Origin: Bin52 sp965243345
Lineage (GTDB): Bacteria; Pseudomonadota; Alphaproteobacteria; Thalassobaculales; Thalassobaculaceae
DNA: 64,000 nt
Assembly (NCBI GenBank): GCA_965243345.1
Contig: CBDEUR010000003.1
Location: 3,348,001-3,412,000, forward strand
Direction of reading: 5' to 3'
The notes beneath the pieces were generated by a model. It saw only the letters and a program-made list of their open reading frames with translations. It was not told the origin of the DNA and did no database searches. Within the stretch, counting starts at the first letter, position 1, and the number at the start of each line of letters is the position of its first letter. Position numbers and translations under genes: made by a program. This document shows, piece by piece, positions 44,601-53,502 of the stretch.

Positions 44601-46476
44601 GATTGCGGCCGTTTCTCGATTTGCTACACTGCAACGGAGTAGGTGTTGCTTGTGCCAGCGGCTGCGGATTGCGGCCGTTTCTCGATTTGCTACACTCGCC
44701 CGAGCGGACTTCGGGACCATGATGCAGCTGCGGATTGCGGCCGTTTCTCGATTTGCTACACTCGGCCAGATCGGAGAACGACCATGACAATCGCTGCGGA
44801 TTGCGGCCGTTTCTCGATTTGCTACACTCGCACTTGTAGTCGGCCCAGATGTCGGCCCGCTGCGGATTGCGGCCGTTTCTCGATTTGCTACACTGCTGGT
44901 GAGCGTGGAGACCTTGTACGTGGCGCTGCGGATTGCGGCCGTTTCTCGATTTGCTACACTTTACACTATACAAAGAATTGGAGAAACGTAGCTGCGGATT
45001 GCGGCCGTTTCTCGATTTGCTACACTGAGCCCAATGCAGATCGTTGCCACCACCGAGCTGCGGATTGCGGCCGTTTCTCGATTTGCTACACTGGAGACGT
45101 TCGGCTTCACCGTGCCCTGCCAGCTGCGGATTGCGGCCGTTTCTCGATTTGCTACACTATATCGTCGGGATGCCCTATCTTCGGGGTGGCTGCGGATTGC
45201 GGCCGTTTCTCGATTTGCTACACTACGGCCGGGCACATGGCACGTGGCGGCACAGCTGCGGATTGCGGCCGTTTCTCGATTTGCTACACTACCGGAGCGC
45301 GACCTCCTGGTTCGTGTCATGCTGCGGATTGCGGCCGTTTCTCGATTTGCTACACTGCCCCGACGCAAGCCCCGCGACCCGGCCTGGCTGCGGATTGCGG
45401 CCGTTTCTCGATTTGCTACACTCGGCAGCGCATCCATGGCGTCTCCCATTTCGCTGCGGATTGCGGCCGTTTCTCGATTTGCTACACTCGCCGGCGCCGC
45501 CTCGAGCCTGGCGCCGTGGCTGCGGATTGCGGCCGTTTCTCGATTTGCTACACTCCCTACCATGAACCCCTATCTATTGATTGTGCTGCGGATTGCGGCC
45601 GTTTCTCGATTTGCTACACTACCGATCACCTCTTTTCGTATCAGGAGACCGCTGCGGATTGCGGCCGTTTCTCGATTTGCTACACTATCAGCCCTCGATC
45701 AGATCGCAGCCATCAAGCTGCGGATTGCGGCCGTTTCTCGATTTGCTACACTATCCGCCTGGCCCTTGGCTACCGCATACCGGCTGCGGATTGCGGCCGT
45801 TTCTCGATTTGCTACACTAGTCTTCCTGGCGTTCGGCGCACCAGGCATGCTGCGGATTGCGGCCGTTTCTCGATTTGCTACACTGCGCACCGACCGGCTT
45901 GCCGTTTCGTCTCTGCTGCGGATTGCGGCCGTTTCTCGATTTGCTACACTATCCGCCTGGCCCTTGGCTAGCGCATAGCGGCTGCGGATTGCGGCCGTTT
46001 CTCGATTTGCTACACTACACGGCGGGATTGGCCCGCCTCTTTGGAGGCTGCGGATTGCGGCCGTTTCTCGATTTGCTACACTCTATGCTGTAGATGTTCA
46101 GATCATAGTACAGCTGCGGATTGCGGCCGTTTCTCGATTTGCTACACTCGATCAGGTCCATGGCGCCGGTTTCGGTGCGCTGCGGATTGCGGCCGTTTCT
46201 CGATTTGCTACACTTTGAGACCGAGCGCTCTGACAGCCCTTTCTGCTGCGGATTGCGGCCGTTTCTCGATTTGCTACACTCTAGCCGCTCCTCAACCAGC
46301 GCCCTGACCGGCTGCGGATTGCGGCCGTTTCTCGATTTGCTACACTAATGTCGGAACCGGCGCGATCACGTACAGGCTGCGGATTGCGGCCGTTTCTCGA
46401 TTTGCTACACTGATGCGGCCGCCGGCGTACAGGCCCGCAGGCTGCGGATTGCGGCCGTTTCTCGATTTGCTACACT
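41633..46476 (+). CRISPR. Type II-C CRISPR array, 74 repeats and 73 spacers
   Basis: The 36-bp repeat begins GCTGCGGATTGCGG and ends CTCGATTTGCTACACT. I traced all 74 copies from 41633 to 46441; none showed a variant base on reading. Unit length is 66 bp (30-bp spacer) or 65 bp (29-bp spacer, ten cases, including the last two units). The + strand is taken as crRNA sense because the repeat's 3' part pairs with the tracrRNA anti-repeat at 51001. Spacers 63 (45753-45782) and 66 (45951-45980) are near-duplicates. Each repeat contains TTGCGG (repeat positions 9-14) and TGCTACACT (28-36), a promoter-like pair 16 bp apart. Neither end repeat is degenerate. Confidence 0.99.
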
Positions 46477-46512
46477 TATCCTAGAACTAAGGCGTTGATT
46501 TATAGTCGTTTT

Positions 46513-46552
46513 CGCCCGCCCTCCGATCAAAAAAGCTCCAGTTGGGCGGGCG
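46513..46552. repeat. Inverted repeat across the cas2 3' end
   Basis: CGCCCGCCC at 46513-46521 and GGGCGGGCG at 46544-46552 are perfect 9-bp complements around a 22-bp loop that contains the cas2 stop. There is no T-run on either strand, so a plain Rho-independent terminator is not supported. It separates cas2 from the AT-rich 36-bp flank (46477-46512) next to the last repeat. Confidence 0.55.
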
Positions 46553-46874
46553 GATTCGACGGCGCCTTGCGGGTTTTTCCGACATAGGTATCCATCCGGC
46601 CGAACTGCTTGTCGGTGATCGTCAGGAATCGAACCTCTCCCGCGGACGGAACCCGGCGCCCCATTCTGGCCGCGTGAACCTTGGCGTTCTCGATCGATGC
46701 ACAATGCCGAATGTAGACCGAATACTGCATCATCGTGAAGCCGTCGTTGAGCAACTCCTTGCGAAACCGCGTGTACGCTTTCCGTGCCTTTGGCGTGTCG
46801 GTGGGCAAGTCAAACATCGCGATTACCCACATCGTGCGCCAGCCCCACGGAATTGGTTTCACCTCCCGCAGCAT
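46527..46874 (-). CDS. cas2: CRISPR-associated endoribonuclease/integration protein Cas2
   Basis: A 115-residue Cas2 with the beta-strand 1 motif MWVIAMFDLPTDT (catalytic-type Asp), the FRKELLNDGFTMMQYSVYIR helix-strand, and VRFLTITDKQFGRM before a short C-terminal tail. With Cas1 it forms the spacer-integration complex. It starts at ATG 46874, 2 bp after the cas1 stop. The array begins about 50 bp beyond its stop on the other strand sense. Length is normal for subtype II-C. Confidence 0.96.
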   Translation of the reverse strand: MLREVKPIPWGWRTMWVIAMFDLPTDTPKARKAYTRFRKELLNDGFTMMQYSVYIRHCASIENAKVHAARMGRRVPSAGEVRFLTITDKQFGRMDTYVGKTRKAPSNPPAQLELF

Positions 46875-46876
46875 GC

Positions 46877-47812
46877 TCAACCGATCTCGGCAGCATCGAC
46901 GAGATCGGGCTCCAGTGGAAGTCCTACCGGAAGCACGAGGGTGCGGTCGCCGCCAGTGAGCGCCCGGCACAAGGAGGCGGCGCTGGTATGGAGGGCAAGC
47001 AGCAGTGGTTCCCGACGACCCCCGACATGTACGGTCTCGTTGAGAAGCGAGAGTAGCGCGGCGCGGGTCTCGCGTTCGGCCAGATCGGGCACGGGCTCTC
47101 CGCCCTCCCCAGCCATTTGACGGACTCGCCAGTCGACATAAGGGCGGTACGGCTCCAATAGATCGTCCGCTAGGCAGAACGGATTGCCGCGATGTCGATG
47201 GTGGACACCGAGAGAGGGAATCAGTCCGGCCGCCACCACGCCGCGCGCCACGGCGGCCCGAACAACCGCGTAGCCGTAGTTCAGGAGTGCGTTCACACCA
47301 TCGGCTTCTCGGTCACGGCGAAACGACTTGCCGAACAGGCGCGGCCAGTATCTCTGCGCAGCCTGGGCTTCAAGATTGTCTGGGTCGCCTGAGCGAACCC
47401 GGCGCGCCATAGGGGCGAGGCCGCCGTGACTTCCGGTGAAATGAGAGAGCACTGCGGCCTGCTGAACGATCTTGGCCCGAACGATCGCCTGCCAAGCGCG
47501 CTTGCGGACCGGCGCACTGGTCTCGACTTGCGCCCGGTGACGTTCGGTCTGAACGTGATGCGCGTCGAGCGGAAGCATCATTCCGGCGGGGAGATGATCG
47601 CGGCCCGTGACCAGCACTGTGGCGCCGGCATCCAGAAGTGAGAGAAAGACGGACTGCGTGTAGGTCGCCCGGATGTCGTCCACGATCACAACGCCCAGGT
47701 CTTCAATCGGCAGTGTTGCCTTCGGCAGGTCGGGTCGTTGGACCACGAGCTGGCTATTGGCGACCGAGAGGCGGGTGCCGGGAGTCGAGAATTCGACGGT
47801 CTTTCGGATCAT
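46877..47812 (-). CDS. cas1: CRISPR-associated integrase Cas1, type II
   Basis: A 311-residue Cas1 with the metal-binding residues of the family: E148 in NLEAQAAQRYW, a histidine in GVHHRHRGNPF (H204 or H205), and D216/D217 with E220 in LADDLLEPYRP. It inserts new spacers at a repeat together with Cas2; in type II systems Cas9 also takes part in choosing PAM-flanked spacers. It starts 12 bp after the cas9 stop. Csn2 and Cas4, which mark II-A and II-B, are absent. Confidence 0.97.
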   Translation of the reverse strand: MIRKTVEFSTPGTRLSVANSQLVVQRPDLPKATLPIEDLGVVIVDDIRATYTQSVFLSLLDAGATVLVTGRDHLPAGMMLPLDAHHVQTERHRAQVETSAPVRKRAWQAIVRAKIVQQAAVLSHFTGSHGGLAPMARRVRSGDPDNLEAQAAQRYWPRLFGKSFRRDREADGVNALLNYGYAVVRAAVARGVVAAGLIPSLGVHHRHRGNPFCLADDLLEPYRPYVDWRVRQMAGEGGEPVPDLAERETRAALLSLLNETVHVGGRREPLLLALHTSAASLCRALTGGDRTLVLPVGLPLEPDLVDAAEIG

Positions 47813-47824
47813 CGCCGGGCAAAC

Positions 47825-50800
47825 TCAGTCATTCGCCGGATGAATCCGGCCTATTGGATCGACCGAGACCTTCCTGCCACCGCTTGAGACGATCGTCTTC
47901 GCGCCGGGGCGAAATACCGTCGCGCCTTGGGCATCGTCATGGTCGACCATGACGACCGGGCCGGCCGACCATACGCTCTCGACGATCTTCAGCCTGGTTT
48001 CTCCATTCCTGGTGAGCTGCAACGAGTCGCCGGGAGACAGCGACATCACGAATTGCGCGCCGTCGCCGCGATCCCGCCGGACGACGGGTTCGTGCCGCGC
48101 CTTCCGGCGCGAGGCCTCCAGCAGGCTGACCACTTCGTAATCGACGGCTCCGTCGCCCAGCCGGTAGATCGCGATGTGATGATTGTTGCCCAGGTCGGCA
48201 TACCCCGTTGATGCTTTTGTCATCAGCTCGATCTGCTGCTTCACGCGCAGGCGGACCTTGCGGATTTCGGGGCCTTTCCTGCCCCGTTTGGGATAGCCGT
48301 CCACGAACGCCGCGCCGGGCTCACCGCCATGCTTGTCGACCCACCCGTGGACGATGTCGCGCACGCCGTCATCGACGATGTCGATGATCCTGGTTCCGTT
48401 GAAGCGCTCGGACTCGGAGTTCTTCAGTTCCTCGACGGGCTTCCGGCGGACGAAATAGCGGTATGTCGTCCCGCGCCCGCCCGCGATTTCTTCGCCGGTG
48501 TCGCCGTAGATCGTCTCCTTGTGGAGCTGTCCGGAGACCTTCCTGCGGACCCGATGGGACACGACGATGGCTGCGGCGGCCCGATCGGCGTCGCTTCGAA
48601 TCGTTTCCCAGGGCGGGGGAAGGTGCGGCTGCGGCGCGCGGGGATCGTCCTCTTCCTGCCAAAATCGCGAGAGCTTCTGCGTCATCCCCGGATGGCAGCA
48701 CGCGACCGTCAGCGCATCGATCGCGTGATGGCGGTGATCGCCGCGGGTCTTCTCGCCGTCTTCGGCCAGAATGTTGTTCAGGCGCCACAACCGGCGAAGG
48801 TGCGCCGTGACGCGGCCGGATACGGCGAAGACCTTCACGGGCGCTTCCGGTCCCTGGTCCGGCCACAGCTTCTTGAGATAGGCTACCGCCTCACGCGCGG
48901 CGTAACCGGTGTCGTTCAGTTGCCGCGTGGCGAAATCCTCCGGGATGGAGGGCGCGAGGAACCGCCTGATCTTGCCGAGAGACATGCCCGTCCCGCCCTT
49001 GGGACCCTTCATGCCGGCAAGCCGGTTGGCGAACGCGTCCCACTCTTCCTCGTTGCTTCGGAAGAACTCGTATGGGGTCTGGTTGCCCTTTCGAAGGTTC
49101 ACGTCCTTGCGGCAGAGGGTCTTGTTCCTGAAGCTGTTGTCGAGAGAGCGAGATCTCGGCCAGATGTGCTCCACCTCGAACTCTCCGGTGCGGAACAGGG
49201 CGTCGAAGGAAATCGTGACCCCGGTGTACGGACAGCGGTGGCCGCATTCCTCCCAGAGCATCCATTTCTCGACATCCGCGCGGGACGGTTCCGCGAACCC
49301 GTTCTGCTGGAGTGCTTCGCGGGCCGCTTTCCGGCGCCGTTCCTGGCGGCGGATGCCGGACGCCTTTTCCTCGCGCTGGCGCTTGGAGTTGCCGACGTCG
49401 CGCGCGACTTCCACGCGAATCAGATCCGGCTTGCCGTACAGGTCGATCAGGTTGTTGGCTACTTTGCGCAGTTCGTTTCGCGTGCGTGCGACCGTCGGGT
49501 TGCGCAGGCTGGCGACGCGATCTCTTTCTTCGCGGTCGGCCGGACTCGGAAGGCGATCGAACATTTCGCCGGTCGGCTGCTCGCGACCGGGAAATGTCTC
49601 CGCTCGCCACTCCTCCCAATCGGGGCTCATGACCAGTTCACCGAACCTGACCCCTGCTTCGAGATGCGGCAGCATCGCCTGCAGCGCCTCAGCGGAATAC
49701 GGCTCCCAACCGGATGGGAGCTTCAATGTCTCGATCTTGGTCGCCTGATCGTTCGACAGGCCGAACTCCACGACGAAATTCCGCACTACTTCCGCCCTGC
49801 GCTTCGTTCGTTCGGCCCTGGGAAGAATGACCACGCGCTGGTCGCCCAGCTGTTCGTAGTTGGCCTGCCAGGTTCGGTGGGGAAGGGAATCCCGAATTTC
49901 CTGCTTGCGCGGATGCTCTTGCCAGTCGCTGGCGAAGATATCCGCGAGCTTCGCCTCGACCGGATTGCCGAGCAGTTTCTTCTCGCCGCCTTCCTCTAGG
50001 TTGAACCTGAGGGCCCTTTCTTCACCGGGTGCTCCGCGAGCCCGGTACAGCGGCGCGAGCGCCCGCCGAACACCGGGCCAAGTCATCGAAGCCTGCGTTT
50101 GCAGTCTGGAGAGAATCGCTTGGCGCTCTTCGGAGTCGAGAGGACGCTGGTTGCCGCCGGCAAGCGCAAGATTGTTCAACTTCTCGAGCATACGCCGCTG
50201 TTGGGAGAGCCATGAACCTCTCGGACAGGGAGGTGAGCCAGGAACGAACCGGCACTTACCAAGTGTATTCAATCGCCAGAAAACGGGCCGTTGTTCGAAG
50301 ATCGCGTCCCGAACGGAAGAACGGAATCGCTCCGGAACGAGCGGCATCCACACAGTGTCGAACTCATCCTCAACGATGTCGCGCGTGGCATGCTCGCCTC
50401 GCTTGCGTCTGTTCGGTTCCCGCGCAGCGAGCCAAGCACCGAGTGTTTTGCCCTCACGCTTCAATGCCTGAACAGTCTGCTCCCGCGCGGACGTCGCTTT
50501 CTTCTCGTCCGCGTCATCGGCAGCATTGTCGGCAGTGTCGGAAACCTCGTCGATGTCGCGGCCCCTGAAGTGGCGGCGCTGAGCGAGATGGTAGATGGCA
50601 CGGCCAATCTCATGCAGAGACAGCGTCTCACCCTCGAAGGCGCGCCTCCGAAGTTCGTAGGGATCGCACTTCATGACCCGATCCCAATCGGACGAGTTGC
50701 GTACCGGTAGCAATCCGGCCGCACACAACTGGTCACCGAGCAGGCGCCGACGCTCTCGCCGACGGCGTAGTTGACGGCGGCGAAGGCGCGCCTGCCGCCG

Positions 50801-50956
50801 TTCCTGATTCAGCGGCACGCCCTTCGGATCTCGCGCTTCGGGGAAGATTCGCACGCCAAGACGGTGAATTTTTCCCGTACCTGCCTCGGAATCGTGGTCG
50901 ATGACGGCGAACCCGACCGAGGTTGTGCCGATATCCAGACCGAAAATCAGTGGCAT
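47825..50956 (-). CDS. cas9: CRISPR-associated endonuclease Cas9, compact type II-C
   Basis: A 1043-residue RNA-guided DNA endonuclease. RuvC parts: D8 in FGLDIGTTSVG, E516 in IRVEVARD, and HHAID with H744 and D747. The arginine-rich bridge helix is about 53-73. The HNH nuclease is about 565-625 with CPYTG, catalytic H597 in EVEHIWPRS and N620. The C-terminal ~200 residues form the PAM-interacting region. All catalytic residues are intact. Size is close to the P. lavamentivorans enzyme (about 1037 residues, from memory), whose repeat and tracrRNA also look alike. ATG 50956 has AAGGA 7 bases upstream. It is the first gene of cas9-cas1-cas2, divergent from the tracrRNA. Confidence 0.98.
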   Translation of the reverse strand: MPLIFGLDIGTTSVGFAVIDHDSEAGTGKIHRLGVRIFPEARDPKGVPLNQERRQARLRRRQLRRRRERRRLLGDQLCAAGLLPVRNSSDWDRVMKCDPYELRRRAFEGETLSLHEIGRAIYHLAQRRHFRGRDIDEVSDTADNAADDADEKKATSAREQTVQALKREGKTLGAWLAAREPNRRKRGEHATRDIVEDEFDTVWMPLVPERFRSSVRDAIFEQRPVFWRLNTLGKCRFVPGSPPCPRGSWLSQQRRMLEKLNNLALAGGNQRPLDSEERQAILSRLQTQASMTWPGVRRALAPLYRARGAPGEERALRFNLEEGGEKKLLGNPVEAKLADIFASDWQEHPRKQEIRDSLPHRTWQANYEQLGDQRVVILPRAERTKRRAEVVRNFVVEFGLSNDQATKIETLKLPSGWEPYSAEALQAMLPHLEAGVRFGELVMSPDWEEWRAETFPGREQPTGEMFDRLPSPADREERDRVASLRNPTVARTRNELRKVANNLIDLYGKPDLIRVEVARDVGNSKRQREEKASGIRRQERRRKAAREALQQNGFAEPSRADVEKWMLWEECGHRCPYTGVTISFDALFRTGEFEVEHIWPRSRSLDNSFRNKTLCRKDVNLRKGNQTPYEFFRSNEEEWDAFANRLAGMKGPKGGTGMSLGKIRRFLAPSIPEDFATRQLNDTGYAAREAVAYLKKLWPDQGPEAPVKVFAVSGRVTAHLRRLWRLNNILAEDGEKTRGDHRHHAIDALTVACCHPGMTQKLSRFWQEEDDPRAPQPHLPPPWETIRSDADRAAAAIVVSHRVRRKVSGQLHKETIYGDTGEEIAGGRGTTYRYFVRRKPVEELKNSESERFNGTRIIDIVDDGVRDIVHGWVDKHGGEPGAAFVDGYPKRGRKGPEIRKVRLRVKQQIELMTKASTGYADLGNNHHIAIYRLGDGAVDYEVVSLLEASRRKARHEPVVRRDRGDGAQFVMSLSPGDSLQLTRNGETRLKIVESVWSAGPVVMVDHDDAQGATVFRPGAKTIVSSGGRKVSVDPIGRIHPAND

Positions 50957-50966
50957 TCCATTTTCC

Positions 50967-50994
50967 TTGACTTGGTCTTCCCAGACACTATGAT
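50967..50994 (+). promoter_or_regulatory. Promoter of the tracrRNA
   Basis: TTGACT at 50967-50972 and TATGAT at 50989-50994 are 16 bp apart and close to the sigma-70 consensus. The expected start point, about 7 bp past the -10 box, is 51001, exactly where the anti-repeat begins. It lies only about 10 bp from the cas9 start codon on the opposite strand. Confidence 0.8.
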
Positions 50995-51000
50995 CGGTTC

Positions 51001-51121
51001 TGTAGCAAATCGAGAAGCGGTCGGTTCACTTTACGCAGCAAATCGACCCTTTGCGCGGGCTCGGTGTCCCAAGGTCATCCACCGGTGTATCAAGCCTCTG
51101 TCCTTGGACAGAGGCTTTTTC
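51001..51121 (+). ncRNA. tracrRNA of the type II-C system
   Basis: The first ~24 bases (TGTAGCAAATCGAGAAGCGG and on) pair with the 3' two thirds of the crRNA repeat over about 24 positions, with two G-U wobbles and no true mismatch. The tail carries a GGTCG...CGACC hairpin, then GCGGGCTCGGTGTCCCAAGG, which closely resembles the tracrRNA tail I remember for P. lavamentivorans. It ends in a strong terminator hairpin. Length is about 120 nt. It would duplex with pre-crRNA for Cas9 loading and, where used, RNase III processing. Confidence 0.93.
51092..51121 (+). terminator. Rho-independent terminator of the tracrRNA
   Basis: GCCTCTGTC and GACAGAGGC (51094-51115) form a perfect stem around CTTG, followed directly by TTTTT. 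It closes the tracrRNA about 115 nt after its predicted start. Confidence 0.9.
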
Positions 51122-51393
51122 ACTTTGTGGCTTGAACCCTTGTATGACCGCAGGCCCCCGCCGGTCCGGCTGAGAACCACCATGCTGTTGCTGAACCTGA
51201 CGATAAACGTCACTTTCTTCGGACGCGTATACAATGATTTGCCGTTGGAATACAGTCCGGTCTCGCCGTCAGCCCGAAGCCATCCGTTTGACGCAGACCC
51301 TGCCCCACTTCGCGAACTGCCAGACTGGTCTGCAGTCAATCAGGGTCGCTGTTCGCCAAACGAATCTCCATCTATAGCCTGCAAGTGAGTTTC

Positions 51394-53502
51394 ATGTTGG
51401 ACACACCCGGATCACCGCATGCCGAAACCGGTGCCGCCTGGCTCGTCGGCGTCGATGTCGGGGGCACCTTTACCGACTTCCACGCGGTCAACACCGTTGA
51501 GGGACGGGTGGTTCCGCACAAGCGCCCCTCGACGCCGGACGACCCGTCGAGGGCCATTCTCGAGGGTCTCGACGCAGTCATGGACGAGGCCGGCATCCGG
51601 CCCGGCGCCATCGCCCGGCTGGCCCACGGGACCACCGTCGCCACCAACACCCTGATCCAGCGCCTCGGCGCCCCGGTCTCCGTCATCACCACCGGCGGGT
51701 TCGGCGACCTGCTCGAGATCGGTCGCCAGATCCGCCCGAAGATGTACGACATGAAGGAGGATCACCCGCCGCCACTCGCGCCCCGACACCTGCGTTTCGA
51801 GGTCAGCGAACGCATCGGCGGCAGGGGACAGGTGATCCGTGAACTGACCGACGAGGACATCGACGAGGTGGTGGAAAGGGTGGCCGCGACGGACACCGCG
51901 GCCTGCGCGGTCTGCCTGCTGTTCTCCTTCCTCGCACCCGCTCACGAACAGCGCCTCGGCCAGGCGCTGCGCACCCGCCTGCCCGATCGCAGCGTGTCCC
52001 TCTCCAGCGAGGTCCAGCCGGAGTTCCGCGAGTACGAACGGTTCTCGACCACGCTGCTCAATGCCTATCTCCAGCCGGTGGTCGGTCCCTACATGCACAC
52101 GCTCGGCGAGAGGTTTGCCGACTACGCACCGCAGGCGCGGCTCGGCATCAACCAGTCCAACGGCGGTCTCATGTCGGTCGACCGCGCGAGCGACATGCCG
52201 ATCCGTTCCGCGCTGTCCGGGCCTGCCGCCGGCACGGTCGGGGCGATCCACCAGGCCCGCCAGGCCGGTCGGGGGGACGTCATAACCCTCGACATGGGCG
52301 GAACCAGCGCCGACGTGGCGCTGATACGCGACTTCGAGGCGGAGACCGGCTACGACCGGACCGTCGCCGGCTTCCCGGTGCGGCTCCCGATGATCGACAT
52401 CCACACCGTCGGCGCGGGCGGCGGGTCCGTCGCCTGGTTCGACCGGGACGGGCTGATGAAGGTCGGTCCGGTGAGTGCCGGTGCGGCGCCGGGTCCGGCC
52501 TGCTACGGGCGCGGTGGCACAGAGCCCACGGTCTCCGACGCCAACCTGGTGCTCGGACGCCTGCCCGACCACCTGCTCGGCGGCGCGATGCGCCTCGATG
52601 CCGGGCTGGCCCGCAACGCCATCCGTCCGATGGCCGATCGCCTCGGGTTCTCGATCGAGCGGACGGCGCACGGCATGCTCGGTATCGTCATCGCGAACAT
52701 GGTCCGCGCGGTGCGCACGATCTCGGTCGAACGCGGCCACGACCCGCGCGACTTCGCCCTGATGGCCTTCGGCGGCGCCGGACCCCTGCACGGACTCGAT
52801 GTCGCCCGCGCGCTCGAAATGCGAGAGGTGATCGTCCCGCCGGCTCCGGGGCTGCTGTGCGCCGAGGGGCTGGTGGTCTCGGACCTGAGGGAGGATTTCG
52901 TGACCACCCGGCGGATTCCGTATGACGACGCGACCCGCGACGCAGTGGCCGATGACCTCTCGGACCTTGTCCGGCGCGCCGCCTCGTGGTTTGCCACCGA
53001 GGCGATCCCGACCGCCGACCGGCGCGTGCAGATCGCCTTCGACATGCGCTACGTGCGTCAGAACTTCGAACTGACCGTTCCCTGGCTCAATGTCGACGGG
53101 GCCGATGACGGGGTGCTCGCCGACGCGCTTGCCCGCACTCCGCTCGACGAACTCAGGAACCGGTTCTTCCGGCTGCACGAACGCACCTACGGCCACTACA
53201 CCGAGACCGATCCGATCGAGATCGTGAACCTGCGGATCACCGCCACCGGACGGGCCACGGCAGATCGACCGCTGCAGGCAGTGGCCCGCGTCACCGCGGA
53301 TCCCGTCGGCCGGCGCAAGGTCTGGTTCACACCGGACAGCCCGGTCGACACTCCCGTCTACGACCGGGCCGACCTCGCGCGGGCACAGGTGCTGCACGGT
53401 CCGGCGGTGATCGAGCAGCTCGATGCGCTCACCCTGGTCCACCCGGGAGACACGGTCCGGGTCGAGGTGGACGGTACCATGATCATAGAGGTGGCATCAT
53501 GA
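51394..53502 (+). CDS. Hydantoinase/oxoprolinase subunit A (HyuA-type)
   Basis: A protein of about 702 residues with the ATP-binding ASKHA-like fold of N-methylhydantoinase A / 5-oxoprolinase. Marks are GVDVGGTFTDFHAV near the N-terminus, SGPAAGTVGAIH, DMGGTSADVALI, GAGGGSVAWFD and FGGAGPLHG. It would hydrolyse a hydantoin or 5-oxoproline-like ring, with ATP in many members. ATG 51394 and GTG 51385 are both possible starts. It is coupled to subunit B through ATGA. A link to the purine/ureide genes 30 kb away is only thematic. Confidence 0.9.
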   Translation: MLDTPGSPHAETGAAWLVGVDVGGTFTDFHAVNTVEGRVVPHKRPSTPDDPSRAILEGLDAVMDEAGIRPGAIARLAHGTTVATNTLIQRLGAPVSVITTGGFGDLLEIGRQIRPKMYDMKEDHPPPLAPRHLRFEVSERIGGRGQVIRELTDEDIDEVVERVAATDTAACAVCLLFSFLAPAHEQRLGQALRTRLPDRSVSLSSEVQPEFREYERFSTTLLNAYLQPVVGPYMHTLGERFADYAPQARLGINQSNGGLMSVDRASDMPIRSALSGPAAGTVGAIHQARQAGRGDVITLDMGGTSADVALIRDFEAETGYDRTVAGFPVRLPMIDIHTVGAGGGSVAWFDRDGLMKVGPVSAGAAPGPACYGRGGTEPTVSDANLVLGRLPDHLLGGAMRLDAGLARNAIRPMADRLGFSIERTAHGMLGIVIANMVRAVRTISVERGHDPRDFALMAFGGAGPLHGLDVARALEMREVIVPPAPGLLCAEGLVVSDLREDFVTTRRIPYDDATRDAVADDLSDLVRRAASWFATEAIPTADRRVQIAFDMRYVRQNFELTVPWLNVDGADDGVLADALARTPLDELRNRFFRLHERTYGHYTETDPIEIVNLRITATGRATADRPLQAVARVTADPVGRRKVWFTPDSPVDTPVYDRADLARAQVLHGPAVIEQLDALTLVHPGDTVRVEVDGTMIIEVAS

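Noticed and set aside
41707..46348. Many long open frames across 41.7-46.3 kb encoding repeated peptides such as GLRPFLDLLH or SVANRETAAIRS
   Set aside because: They are translations of the CRISPR repeats in several frames and strands; no real gene is involved.
51031..51339. A 102-residue reverse frame across the tracrRNA region
   Set aside because: It crosses the tracrRNA and its terminator and has no recognisable protein pattern.
51412..53442. A 676-residue reverse frame opposite hyuA, and similar ones opposite hyuB and addB
   Set aside because: No family motif, low-complexity His/Asp/Arg-rich translations, and the other strand has intact conserved genes.
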